A DNA stretch of 64,000 nt from Novosphingobium rosa NBRC 15208. GTDB taxonomy: Bacteria > Pseudomonadota > Alphaproteobacteria > Sphingomonadales > Sphingomonadaceae. Made by a program: the position numbers and the translations under genes. Below the pieces are notes generated by a model. That model was not told the DNA's origin and made no database searches. It saw only the letters and a list, made by a program, of their open reading frames with translations. The stretch lies in NCBI RefSeq assembly GCF_001598555.1, contig NZ_BCZE01000009.1:124001-188000 (forward strand), in the 5' to 3' direction. Each line of letters starts with the position of its first letter. The stretch's first letter is position 1. Below, one piece after another: positions 34,331 to 43,147 of this stretch.

Positions 34331-35644
34331 ATGGCCACTCTTGCAACACAGAGCCCGCTGCCGCTGATCGAGGTGAGGGGCCTCAACCATTATTACGGGC
34401 CCCCGCCGGGCGGCCATCTGGTGCTGGAGGATGTGAACCTCACGCTCAACCAGAATGAGGTCGTCGGCCTGCTGGGCCGTTCGGGCTCGGGCAAGTCCAC
34501 CTTGCTGCGCTCCATCGCCGGGTTGATCCATCCCCGCGAGGGCAGCGTTGAGCGCATCCCCAGCGAGGATTGCCCCGATCCCAGCGTGGCGATGGTGTTC
34601 CAGACCTTCGCCCTGTTCCCCTGGCTGACGGTGCAGCAGAATGTCGAGCTGGGCCTCGAAGCCCAGAAGGTTCCGCCCGAGGAGCGCCGCCAGCGCGCGC
34701 TGGCCGCCATCGATCTGATCGGCCTCGACGGTTTCGAGAACGCCTATCCCAAGGAGCTGTCAGGCGGCATGCGCCAGCGTGTCGGGCTGGCCCGGGCGCT
34801 GGTGGTCAATCCCGCGCTGCTGCTGATGGACGAGCCCTTTTCCGCGCTCGATGTGCTGACCGCTGAAACGCTGCGCACCGATCTGCTCGATCTGTGGTCG
34901 GAGGGACGGATGCCGATCAAGTCGATCCTGATCGTCACGCATAACATCGAGGAAGCGGTGCAGATGTGCGACCGCATTCTGGTCTTTTCCAGCAATCCGG
35001 GCCGTGTGGTGGCCGAGATCAAGGTCGACATCCCGCGCCCGCGCGACCGGCTGGACCCGCCCTTCCGCGCGCTGGTGGACGACATCTATGCCCGCATGAC
35101 AGCCCGGCCCGCTCAGGCCCAGGCCACGCGTGACGGGCTGTTCCCCGGCACCGGCATTGCGATGGTGCTGCCCCATGTCTCCACCAACACGCTGGCGGGG
35201 TTGATTGAGGAGGTCGATGGCACGCCCTTCAACGGCAAGGCGAGCATGGCCGAACTGGCGGATTCGTTGAACTTCGAGATCGACGACCTGTTTCCCATGG
35301 CCGAAACGCTGCAACTGCTGCGCTTCGCCGAATTGCGCGGCGCGCAGCTGCTGCTGACCCCCGCCGCGCGCCGCTATGCGCAGGCCGAGGTCGATCAGCG
35401 CAAGGCGATGTTCGGCGAGGCCCTGTTGGCCCATGTGCCGCTGGCCCAGCACATCCGCCGCATTCTGGATGAGCGCGCCAGCCACAAGGCCCCCGCCCGC
35501 CGTTTCCGCGACGAGCTGGAAGACCACATGAGCGAGGATTTCGCCGATGAAACGCTCAAGACCGTGACCAACTGGGGCCGCTACGCAGAAATCTTCACCT
35601 ATCACGAGGATGACGACCAGTTCAGTCTGGATGATCCGCAATGA
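34331..35644 (+). CDS. ABC transporter ATPase with C-terminal AAA-associated domain
   Basis: 437 residues. ATPase domain (1-260): Walker A GRSGSGKST, Q loop MVFQTFALFPWL, signature LSGGMRQRVG, Walker B LLLMDEPFSALD, H loop VTHNIEE. The C-terminal part (about 275-437; IAMVLPHVSTNTLAGLIEEV, LFPMAETLQLLRFAELRGAQ) is the AAA-associated domain found on ATPases paired with duplicated permeases. It energises the transporter encoded just upstream. The substrate, probably a small anion or metal-linked compound, is not known. A weak hairpin (35648-35678) follows. Confidence 0.88.
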   Translation: MATLATQSPLPLIEVRGLNHYYGPPPGGHLVLEDVNLTLNQNEVVGLLGRSGSGKSTLLRSIAGLIHPREGSVERIPSEDCPDPSVAMVFQTFALFPWLTVQQNVELGLEAQKVPPEERRQRALAAIDLIGLDGFENAYPKELSGGMRQRVGLARALVVNPALLLMDEPFSALDVLTAETLRTDLLDLWSEGRMPIKSILIVTHNIEEAVQMCDRILVFSSNPGRVVAEIKVDIPRPRDRLDPPFRALVDDIYARMTARPAQAQATRDGLFPGTGIAMVLPHVSTNTLAGLIEEVDGTPFNGKASMAELADSLNFEIDDLFPMAETLQLLRFAELRGAQLLLTPAARRYAQAEVDQRKAMFGEALLAHVPLAQHIRRILDERASHKAPARRFRDELEDHMSEDFADETLKTVTNWGRYAEIFTYHEDDDQFSLDDPQ

Positions 35645-35776
35645 GGTGAGGCCGTCAGGGCGACGGTGGCGCGGCCTCCATCGCCTCGACATTTATCAGA
35701 CTGGCGGCAGCCTGTCTCTGGCGTGCTTCGTCAGGGCGATCAGGCTGGAGCGGCGGTCTTGCGGATCGGGCGCCCC

Positions 35777-36553
35777 TTAATGCGCCTTGCCCGCCTTTTG
35801 CGGCACCAGCCACAGCGCCAGAGCGATGGCGGCCAGCAGCACCAGCGTGGCCATGTCGCGCCCAAGGTTGAGCCCGCCTTGCGCGAGCGGCTTGTCGAGG
35901 AAATCGCCCACGGTGGCGCCCAGCGGACGGGTGAGGATGAAGGCGGCCCAGAACAGCGCGGTGCGCGACAGGGCGGTGAGGCGATACATCAGCGCCAGCA
36001 CCAGCAGCGCCCCGCCGAACACCGCCGCGCCGCCCAGATAGCCCAATCCGCCGTCATCGGCCGACCAGTCGCCCAGCGCGGTGCCCAGCGTCTGCGAGAA
36101 GGTGATGGTCAGCCAGTAGAAAGCCTCGGCGCGCGGCTCCGAAACGCTGGTGACAGAGACCGTACCCAGCACCAGCCGCCATGCCAGCAGCGATCCGGCG
36201 ACGCAGGCCAGCAGCACCGCGCTGCCCCCCGTATAGCCGATGCCCAGCGAACGGTCGAAGAAATCGGCCAGCGCCGTGCCCGCCGTGGTGGAGGCCAGGA
36301 TGGTCGCCCAATAGAGCAGGGAATGGAAGCCTTTCGCGCGGATCTGCGCGGCGACAAGGATCAGCAGCGGAATGCAGAACAGCGCGATGCCGGCGGCATA
36401 GCCCATGTCATATTGCTGGGTGAACAGATCGGCGCCGGTTTCGCCCAGCGTGGTGGCCAGGATCTTTATCACCCAGAAGCCCAGCGTGACGGCGGGCACC
36501 TTGGCCAGTGCGGATGCATCGTCCTGAGGCGAGGTGGCGGGCTGGGAAGGCAT
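35777..36553 (-). CDS. DUF347-repeat membrane protein
   Basis: About 258 residues from ATG 36553 (longer frames add a non-conserved N-terminus). Some eight helices are arranged as repeats of the same unit with a conserved acidic signature: KILATTLGETGADLF, ASTTAGTALADFFDRS, FSQTLGTALGDWSADD, LTRPLGATVGDFLDKP. These [GT]E/D-containing repeats define the DUF347 family, whose function is not established to my knowledge. The repeated membrane-embedded Asp/Glu suggest cation handling (inference). It converges with the ABC transporter operon. Confidence 0.8.
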   Translation of the reverse strand: MPSQPATSPQDDASALAKVPAVTLGFWVIKILATTLGETGADLFTQQYDMGYAAGIALFCIPLLILVAAQIRAKGFHSLLYWATILASTTAGTALADFFDRSLGIGYTGGSAVLLACVAGSLLAWRLVLGTVSVTSVSEPRAEAFYWLTITFSQTLGTALGDWSADDGGLGYLGGAAVFGGALLVLALMYRLTALSRTALFWAAFILTRPLGATVGDFLDKPLAQGGLNLGRDMATLVLLAAIALALWLVPQKAGKAH

Positions 36554-36682
36554 GCTGGTCTGTTGTCCTGAAAAGGTCTGCCGGTGGGGATCGGTCCCCT
36601 GTATGAGACCGCGCGGGCAAGCGCCATCACCGGATCGCAAGGTTGGGAAATGACAATCTTGAGGCCATGTCTGCGACAAGAA

Positions 36683-36717
36683 GGCCGGTTGCAGCGGCGA
36701 CCAGACTGCAACCGGCC
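36683..36717 (-). terminator. Terminator of the receptor-phosphatase-propeller operon
   Basis: Perfect 12-bp arms GGCCGGTTGCAG (36683-36694) and complement (36706-36717), 11-nt loop. On the minus strand it is followed by TTCTTGTC, 13 bases past the receptor stop. Confidence 0.7.
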
Positions 36718-36729
36718 CGTGGCGTGAAA

Positions 36730-39171
36730 TCAGTATTTTACGCGCACATCCATCAGGAAGGAACGCGGCGGCAGGAAGTTGAACTGGTCTGCACCCGCGT
36801 AATAGGTCTGGCCGCCCACCACGGTCGTGCCGCCATTCGACACGGCGGTGATCGCCCGGCTGTTGAACACGTTCGACACGGTGGCGCCGATGCGGAAGTG
36901 CTGGCCGATCTCCTGGCTGATCGCGAACTCGCCCGTGCTGTAGGGGCTGAGGCGATACATGCGGATGCCGGTGGTGGTGGTCACGGCGGCGGACAGTTCG
37001 GTGGCGTACTGCGGTCCGGTGAACTTCTGGCTGAAGGACACGCGGGTGCCATGGTGCTTGTAGATCAGCCCCGCCGCCGCCGTGCTGAACGGCGCCTTGG
37101 CGATCTGCGCTCTCGTGCTGCCCGAATGGGCATAGTTGTAGGAGCCATTGCCGAACAGCGTCAGCCCTTCGATGGGCATATAGGCCAGCTGGCCTTCCAC
37201 GCCCTTGTAATGCACGCTGCCGATGTTCACCAGCGCGCCAGAGATGGCGCCGACCGAATTGTCCGTGGCGATCTTGTTGTTCACGTCGATCTTGTAGACA
37301 TCGACGTCCACCGAGACCTTCTTGCCATGCCAGACCGAACCCAGCTGATAGTTGGTCGAGGTCTGCGGCTTGACCGAAGCCAGAGCGGTGCTCTGCTGCA
37401 CCGAGCTGCCGGTGCCGGTGGTGGGCGTGTAGAAGCTCGACAGATCAGGCACATACATGCCCTGCGCATACTGGCCATAGACCGACAGATTCTGCACCGG
37501 CTGCCAGTTGATAGTGGCGAAGGGCAGAGTCTTGGTCCAGGTGTGCGAATTGTTCGAGGGCGAGCGGTTGGCGTCGGCATTGACCAGCGCGTTCACGCCG
37601 CGGTTGAAGTTCACATACTTCACGCCGGGCGTGACCGAGAGCGTATCGGTGGGTCGGATTTCGAACTCGCCGAAGAGCTGGAACTGATCCCAGCTCGAAT
37701 TCTGCTCATACTTCAGATTGGCCATCGAGATCGAGGGATATTGCGACGTGGCCGCCGTACCCAGATTGGCGTTCTGGTCATAGCTGGGCAGGCCGGTGGC
37801 CCAGTCGAAATCCCAGGTGTGGCGCCAGCTGTTGGCATGCTCGTACCAGCCGCCGACCTTCACCTTGCCGTACTGGAAGGTGTAATCGACCTGGCCGATG
37901 TAGCCCAGCACGCGATACTTGTTCAGCTTGTTGTAGCCGGGAATGCCCGCAACGGCATTGGGCACATAGGGCGAGGCCGCGGTGCCCGCGCCGGAGAAGC
38001 TCGGCACGACACCGTTGGTGGCGCCCTTCAGCACCTTGGTGGTGTTCCCCGAGAGCGTGTTGTTGGTGTAACCGTACATATAGACACGGTTGTCCATCGA
38101 GAAACCGCTGCCCAGCTCGCTCTGCAGGCGGAGATAGGAGAAGTCGGTGGCCTTGTCGGTGCGATTGTACTTCCAGTAATCCTGCTTCGTCGGATCGCTG
38201 CCCATGCCATAATTCAGCCCATATTGGCCGATGTTGGAGCTGGCGGTGCAATTGGTGGCCTTCAGCGTGGCCTCGCCCGAAACCTGAGCGCCGCAGCTCG
38301 CGCCCTTCAGCACGTCGGACTGATAGTAGAAGTTGCGGTTGTAGGTGCTCAGGATGGTCAGCGTGTTATGCTCGCCGATGGGCACCACGCCCTTGAAGAA
38401 CAGGTTCTTGGAATTGACCGGCGAATTGGTCAGCGCACCGTCTGAACGCAGATACTGCCCGGCCAGCACGAATTTGGCGCCGTTCAGGCTGTCGATCTTG
38501 CCGCTCTGGAGTTCGAAACGGCCGATGGCGCTGTTCCAGTTGCCCAGCAGACCTTCGGCCATCACGCCGCGCTTGTCGCTGACGCCGCGCGAATACATGT
38601 TGAGGTTGCCGCCATAGGTGGCCTGACCTAGCTGGCTGGCGTTGCCCGGGCCGCGATCGACCACGATGGTCTCGATCGTGTCCGAGGGGAAGAAGGCGGT
38701 GGAGTGATGGGTGGGGTTGTTGGTGTCGGCAAAGGGGATCGAGTCATAGGTGACGTTGTATTCGCCATCCTGAAAGCCGCGGATCACCGCCTTGGTCTCG
38801 CCAAAGCCCAGACCGTTGCCGGTGCCGGTGATCGAGACGCTGGGCGTCAGCGCGATCAGCTCGTTGAAGTCCGAGGCGGCATTGGCGTTGTCGATGAAGT
38901 CGCGGCTGACCGCCGACTGCGGCTGGGTGGTGGTCAGCGAAGCCGAGAGCGGGGCGGCCTGCGCCGTGCCCGAACCCAGCACGATGATGTCCGAAGAGGT
39001 CAGCGCCTGCTTGTCATTGGCCTGACCGGCCTGATTGGCGCTGGTCGATTGCGGATCGGCGGGATTGTCCGCCGGTGCGGGTGCGGGCTCTGTGGCGGCC
39101 AGAGCAGAGGTGGCGACGAGGACGGCGGCCAGCGCCGTGCCGCCCTTCAGCAATGAAGGAAGAGAAATCAT
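36730..39171 (-). CDS. TonB-dependent receptor of the phosphatase operon
   Basis: 813 residues: signal peptide (ISLPSLLKGGTALAAVLVAT, cleavage near ALA-AT), an unusually polar linker with many Gln/Asn, TonB box (DIIVLGSG), plug (DFNELIALTPSVSITGTGNG, VIRGFQDG, IETIVVDRGPGNASQLGQAT) and a barrel ending VRVKY. There is no STN domain. ATG 39171 follows AGGGGG; the upstream extension in frame is not protein-like. It is the third gene after the YncE-like and PAP2 genes with 25-base gaps. The context suggests import of a phosphorylated ligand, or of the product of its dephosphorylation. Confidence 0.9.
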   Translation of the reverse strand: MISLPSLLKGGTALAAVLVATSALAATEPAPAPADNPADPQSTSANQAGQANDKQALTSSDIIVLGSGTAQAAPLSASLTTTQPQSAVSRDFIDNANAASDFNELIALTPSVSITGTGNGLGFGETKAVIRGFQDGEYNVTYDSIPFADTNNPTHHSTAFFPSDTIETIVVDRGPGNASQLGQATYGGNLNMYSRGVSDKRGVMAEGLLGNWNSAIGRFELQSGKIDSLNGAKFVLAGQYLRSDGALTNSPVNSKNLFFKGVVPIGEHNTLTILSTYNRNFYYQSDVLKGASCGAQVSGEATLKATNCTASSNIGQYGLNYGMGSDPTKQDYWKYNRTDKATDFSYLRLQSELGSGFSMDNRVYMYGYTNNTLSGNTTKVLKGATNGVVPSFSGAGTAASPYVPNAVAGIPGYNKLNKYRVLGYIGQVDYTFQYGKVKVGGWYEHANSWRHTWDFDWATGLPSYDQNANLGTAATSQYPSISMANLKYEQNSSWDQFQLFGEFEIRPTDTLSVTPGVKYVNFNRGVNALVNADANRSPSNNSHTWTKTLPFATINWQPVQNLSVYGQYAQGMYVPDLSSFYTPTTGTGSSVQQSTALASVKPQTSTNYQLGSVWHGKKVSVDVDVYKIDVNNKIATDNSVGAISGALVNIGSVHYKGVEGQLAYMPIEGLTLFGNGSYNYAHSGSTRAQIAKAPFSTAAAGLIYKHHGTRVSFSQKFTGPQYATELSAAVTTTTGIRMYRLSPYSTGEFAISQEIGQHFRIGATVSNVFNSRAITAVSNGGTTVVGGQTYYAGADQFNFLPPRSFLMDVRVKY

Positions 39172-39196
39172 GATAAAAGCCCCCTGAAGGAAGGAA

Positions 39197-39895
39197 TTAC
39201 GGCTTGGAGAGTTCGGCACGCGCGGCAGCGATCTTGCCGGCCAGACGCGGATCGGCGAGCAGGTCGATGCCCACCATCGTGCCGATGACATGGCTGGCCT
39301 CGGTGTCGCTGGCATAATGCGCGCCGCAATATTCGCGGCTCATCGCATAGTCGGCGGCGCGGGCGAGGATGGCATCCGCCTTGGCAGGCATCAGATGCGC
39401 CAGCACCCAGCCCACCGAATAGCCCAGCGTCGAATGGCCCGAGGGATAGGAGCGGTATTCCGGCTTGGCCGGATCGGGCTTGTGCTCGCAGAAGGGGATC
39501 GAGGGATCGGCGCTGTAGGGGCGCATGCGGTGGAAGAAGGTCTTGCTCTTGTCCGCTGCCAGATCGCCCTCGGACTGCACCAGCGTCAGCAACGCCCAGG
39601 TGGCGGGCTTGGTCTTCAGATCGAAGCCGACGACATTGTTGAACAGCGAGGGGTTCTCATTGTCGCTGTCCACCTTGGCCTGCGCCAGACGCTCCGGGCT
39701 GGCCTTGGCGAGCAGGCGGTGCAGGGTTTCCAGCTCGAAAGCCTCGGAGGCCGAGCCATGGGCGGCAGGCGGCGGAAGGATCTGCGAAGGGGTGAACTTG
39801 GCGGCATCCAGATAGTCGAGATGCTTGGGGGCTTCGGCCTGCGCAACAGCGGGGAGGGCGGCGCAAGCCAGCGCGAGGGAGAGAAAGCGCTTCAT
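39197..39895 (-). CDS. PAP2-family class A acid phosphatase
   Basis: 232 residues with signal peptide (cleavage after AQA). It carries all three PAP2 motifs: K-x6-RP as KTFFHRMRP, PSGH as SYPSGHSTLG, and SR-x5-H-x3-D as SREYCGAHYASD, where the first His of PSGH is the acid/base and the last His the nucleophile. It matches bacterial class A non-specific acid phosphatases (about 230-250 residues). It is periplasmic and expected to strip phosphate from organic esters. It sits between the propeller and receptor genes in one operon. Confidence 0.92.
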   Translation of the reverse strand: MKRFLSLALACAALPAVAQAEAPKHLDYLDAAKFTPSQILPPPAAHGSASEAFELETLHRLLAKASPERLAQAKVDSDNENPSLFNNVVGFDLKTKPATWALLTLVQSEGDLAADKSKTFFHRMRPYSADPSIPFCEHKPDPAKPEYRSYPSGHSTLGYSVGWVLAHLMPAKADAILARAADYAMSREYCGAHYASDTEASHVIGTMVGIDLLADPRLAGKIAAARAELSKP

Positions 39896-39921
39896 GGTGT
39901 ATTCCTTTGGGAAAGCTTGCG

Positions 39922-40947
39922 TCAGGCCTTGGGGGCCACGATCAGGATGGTGAAGGTGCCGGGCAGCGGCTTGCCGCGCTTGGCGCCGGGCTCGGGCGTG
40001 GCCAGCGTGGCGGTGGGCAGATAGATGCGCCCGTCACGCGGGTCGACGGCGCCGGTCTTGGCGCCCACCTGCGTGGGGATTACCTGCGCCACGGTCACCT
40101 TGTTGGCATCGGCGATGGAGAGAGCCACCAGCGTGCCGCTGCCGCCGCAGGGCACGAAGGCCAGGCCGCGCGCTTCGTCCAGCAGCACGGCATCGGCGTC
40201 CTTGCCGATCGGCAGGGTGGTCAGCGTCTTGCCGCTGGCCGTATCAACCACCAGAGCCACACCGTTCGCGCAGGCCGAAATCAGCCGCGTGCCGTGCGCG
40301 AAGCGGGCCAGACCCGTGGGCCCCTCGCAGCCGGGCAGGTCGATCTTGCGCAGCAGCCTGCCCCTGGCCAGATCGACTTCGGCGATCTTGGCCGCGTCCT
40401 CCAGATTGATGAAGGCGCCGCCCTTGCCATTGCTGACGGCGAATTCCAGACCGCCCGCCAGCGTCATCGTGCCCACCACCTTGCGGCTTTTGGCATCGAT
40501 GGTGGTGATCGTGTCATTGCCGGGGCTCATCACGGCAACCTTGCCGGTCTGCGCGTCATAGAAGGCGGCGTCGGGCTTCTGGCCGCTGGGCACCTGCGCG
40601 TCGATATGGCCGGTGGCGGCGTCGATAAAGCGCGTCATGCCGGTCTTGCCGTCGGTCTGCACCACGGTCTTGCCGCCATCGATGGCCACGGCCTGATGGC
40701 TGCCATCAGCTGCGGCGAGCGCATCGGTGACCTTATGCGTGGCGATGTCCATCGCCATCACCGCATTGCTGCGCGCGACATACAGCACACCGCGCACGGG
40801 ATCGACATTGGCGAAATCCCAGCCGCCATCGGCACCGGCCACCTTGTCCACAACGGCATAGGCCGGGGCGGAAGCGGCATGGCTGACAGAGGCGGACGCA
40901 AGACAGCAGACGGCAAGCGCCGTCGACCCCAAGAAGCGGGTGAGCAT
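39922..40947 (-). CDS. YncE-like secreted beta-propeller protein
   Basis: 341 residues: signal peptide (SVSHA-A) then about seven repeats of a four-stranded blade with the YncE pattern (VDPVRGVLYVARSNAVMAMD, VMSPGNDTITTIDAKSRKVV, ARGLAFVPCGGSGTLVALSI). Four cysteines in the mature part. YncE-type proteins have no settled activity; in E. coli yncE is near the TonB receptor gene yncD (pqqU), a loose parallel to this operon. It is first in the operon, so transcription starts in the region to its right. Confidence 0.8.
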   Translation of the reverse strand: MLTRFLGSTALAVCCLASASVSHAASAPAYAVVDKVAGADGGWDFANVDPVRGVLYVARSNAVMAMDIATHKVTDALAAADGSHQAVAIDGGKTVVQTDGKTGMTRFIDAATGHIDAQVPSGQKPDAAFYDAQTGKVAVMSPGNDTITTIDAKSRKVVGTMTLAGGLEFAVSNGKGGAFINLEDAAKIAEVDLARGRLLRKIDLPGCEGPTGLARFAHGTRLISACANGVALVVDTASGKTLTTLPIGKDADAVLLDEARGLAFVPCGGSGTLVALSIADANKVTVAQVIPTQVGAKTGAVDPRDGRIYLPTATLATPEPGAKRGKPLPGTFTILIVAPKA

Positions 40948-41478
40948 AGGATGGACCCTGTGTTATGAAAAGAAAGTGCAACGCGAACTTGACGAGCTGC
41001 GGACTAGGCGGATCAGATGACTGATCTGTGACGGTTTCGTTGACTTGGTCAGGAAAAGACCAACATTGGCAAATTATAATAATGCCGTAATGTTCAGTAT
41101 TGGATCAATGAATTGAATAATATGAAAAAATGAACGCGGGTAAGCCGATCGAGCGGGCTGGCGCCGATGGCAGGAGCGGTCCGGGGCATGGCGATTGGCG
41201 CAAGCATTGTGCAAGGCGTGCCCATCGTGGCCGCGTTCTCTTGCGATCTGGTGCTGGCTGCTCTGAACCAGTCTGCCGATTGCAGCCCAAAAGCTGACAG
41301 GCAGGGGCGCCCTTGCGGGGAGGGCGATGGCAGGCGGCGATGTGCGCTTTGTAAGCGGGAAGAGGCCGGGCGCTTCCTCGATCGGGAAGGCGGATATCTG
41401 CCTCCGGGACGGAGACAGGCAGGCCCGATGCCCGAAAAAGGACCGCTGCCGCGTCCCCTTTCGGGCCGGGTGTTCAGA
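40948..41478. promoter_or_regulatory. Upstream region of the YncE-PAP2-receptor operon
   Basis: 531 bases with no credible gene. At 41062-41094 lies a dyad: AACATT-GGCA on the left, TGCC-gt-AATGTT on the right, around an AT core that reads TATAAT on the minus strand (41073-41078), a consensus -10. This would start RNA about 120 bases before the gene. A dyad GATCAG-atga-CTGATC (41011-41026) lies in the leader. At 41431-41465 an imperfect hairpin with arms CCCGAAA/TTTCGGG is probably the terminator of the GMC gene. I see nothing in 41100-41430. Confidence 0.5.
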
Positions 41479-43077
41479 TCATGCGAAGTAACGCGATACC
41501 AGCATCTTCGAGGCATGAAGCGCCAGGGCCTGCGTCGGCGCATTGGTGTTGCCGCTGGTGATCGTGGGCATGATCGAGGCATCGATCACATGCAGCGCAT
41601 CGATGCCCCGGACCTGCAATGTCGCATCGACCACGGCAAGATCGTCGGTGCCCATGCGGCAGGTGCCGACCGGGTGCCACATAGTGGTGGCCACCGCCTT
41701 GACGAAGTCGGCGATCTCCTCGTCGCTCTGCTTGTCCGTGCCGGGAAGAACCTCTTCCTCGATGATGTCGACCAGCGATTCCTGGCTCATCACCTTGCGC
41801 ACCGCCTTGACCGCAGCGACGCCCACCTTGAGGTCATAGGCATCGCCGATGAAGTTGGGATCGATCAGCGGCATGGAGGTGGGATCGGCATTGGCCAGGC
41901 GCACCGTACCGCGGCTTCTGGGCTGCAGCACCACGGTGGCGAAGGTCACGCCGGAACGCGATCCGGTGGCATTGAGCCCGTCGAGCGCGATAATCGGCTC
42001 ATGATAGCACTGGACCGTGGGCTGTTCGTTGCCCGGATCGAGCGGATCCCAATAGGACACCGTCTCGATCCCGTTGCCCGAGGCGGGGCCGTCCTTGGTG
42101 AGCAAATAGCGTGCGCCCGCCACCAGTGAGCCGAAGCCATGCGCGGCGCTCTGATAGCCGATCTTGCCTTTCACATAGGCGGAGATCGGGATGATGGGGT
42201 GGTCGTGCAGGTTTTCGCCGACGCCGGGCAGATCCAGCTTCACCGTGATGCCGAACTGTTCGAGATGCTTGCGCGGGCCAATGCCCGAATGCATCAGGAT
42301 CTTGGGCGATTGCACCGCGCCTGCCGAAACGATCACCAGATCGGCATGGATCTCCTGCTCGGCGCCATCGTGCAGCACCCTCACGCCGGTGGCGCGCTTG
42401 CCTTCGACCAGCACCTTGGTGACGGTTCGATTGGTCAGTAGCTTGACGCGTCCGCTGGCCAGATGCTGGTTGAGGTGGGCCACGGCGGCGCTCCAGCGCT
42501 TGCCATTGAGCGTGTTGGTCTGCACCGGCGAGACACCGTCCTGACGCTCGCCGTTGTAATCGGCATTGTACGGCAGGCCGTATTCCTGAAAGGCCCTCAT
42601 GCAGCGCAGGTTCAGCTCGTTGATGCCCTTGGGCAGCTCGACCGAGAGCTGGCCATGGATGCCGTGATGGGCATTGTGGAAGGTGTCGTTGCGTTCCTGC
42701 TCGATGAAGGTGGCGGTCATCGTCTCCCATGACCAGTCGCCGGTATCGCCCACCGCCTCCTGCCAGATGTCGAAGTCCTGCTTCTGGCCGCGCACATAGC
42801 ACATGGCGTTGATCGAGCTGCCGCCGCCCACGACCTTGCCCATGCGGTAGCGCCGGACCGAGCCATGGACCGGCACTGTATCATAGGCCCAGACATGGCG
42901 GTCCTTGGCAAGGATCGCCGAATAGCCGGCGGGGATATGGATCATCGGATCATTGTCCTTGCCGCCTGCCTCCAGCACGGCAATCGAGGCGCTGGTGTGG
43001 CGGGCCAGATAATCGGCCACCACGCAGCCGGCCGCGCCACTGCCTACGATCACGACGTCGAACTTTTCTGAGGGCAT
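41479..43077 (-). CDS. GMC-family FAD oxidoreductase, probable alcohol dehydrogenase
   Basis: 532 residues. The N-terminal FAD site is GSGAAG (12-17) and CVVADYLARH with VLEAGG. GMC signature 1 lies around YRMGKVVGGGSSINAMCYVR, signature 2 at SAGAVQSPKILMHSGIG, and the C-terminal active-site region is MWHPVGTCRMG ... GNTNAPTQALA with the catalytic His. It is closest in pattern to choline-dehydrogenase-like and AlkJ-like alcohol dehydrogenases. ATG 43077 follows AGGAG; 81 upstream codons in frame are not coding. With an aromatic aldehyde dehydrogenase and benzoate genes next door it probably oxidises an aryl alcohol; the substrate is inferred. Confidence 0.88.
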   Translation of the reverse strand: MPSEKFDVVIVGSGAAGCVVADYLARHTSASIAVLEAGGKDNDPMIHIPAGYSAILAKDRHVWAYDTVPVHGSVRRYRMGKVVGGGSSINAMCYVRGQKQDFDIWQEAVGDTGDWSWETMTATFIEQERNDTFHNAHHGIHGQLSVELPKGINELNLRCMRAFQEYGLPYNADYNGERQDGVSPVQTNTLNGKRWSAAVAHLNQHLASGRVKLLTNRTVTKVLVEGKRATGVRVLHDGAEQEIHADLVIVSAGAVQSPKILMHSGIGPRKHLEQFGITVKLDLPGVGENLHDHPIIPISAYVKGKIGYQSAAHGFGSLVAGARYLLTKDGPASGNGIETVSYWDPLDPGNEQPTVQCYHEPIIALDGLNATGSRSGVTFATVVLQPRSRGTVRLANADPTSMPLIDPNFIGDAYDLKVGVAAVKAVRKVMSQESLVDIIEEEVLPGTDKQSDEEIADFVKAVATTMWHPVGTCRMGTDDLAVVDATLQVRGIDALHVIDASIMPTITSGNTNAPTQALALHASKMLVSRYFA

Positions 43078-43147
43078 TCTACTGCTCCTGTTGGGGGTGA
43101 GCTTGTTGCGCGAGATGCAGGGGGAAAGCTGGTCTGGCCACTGGCGG

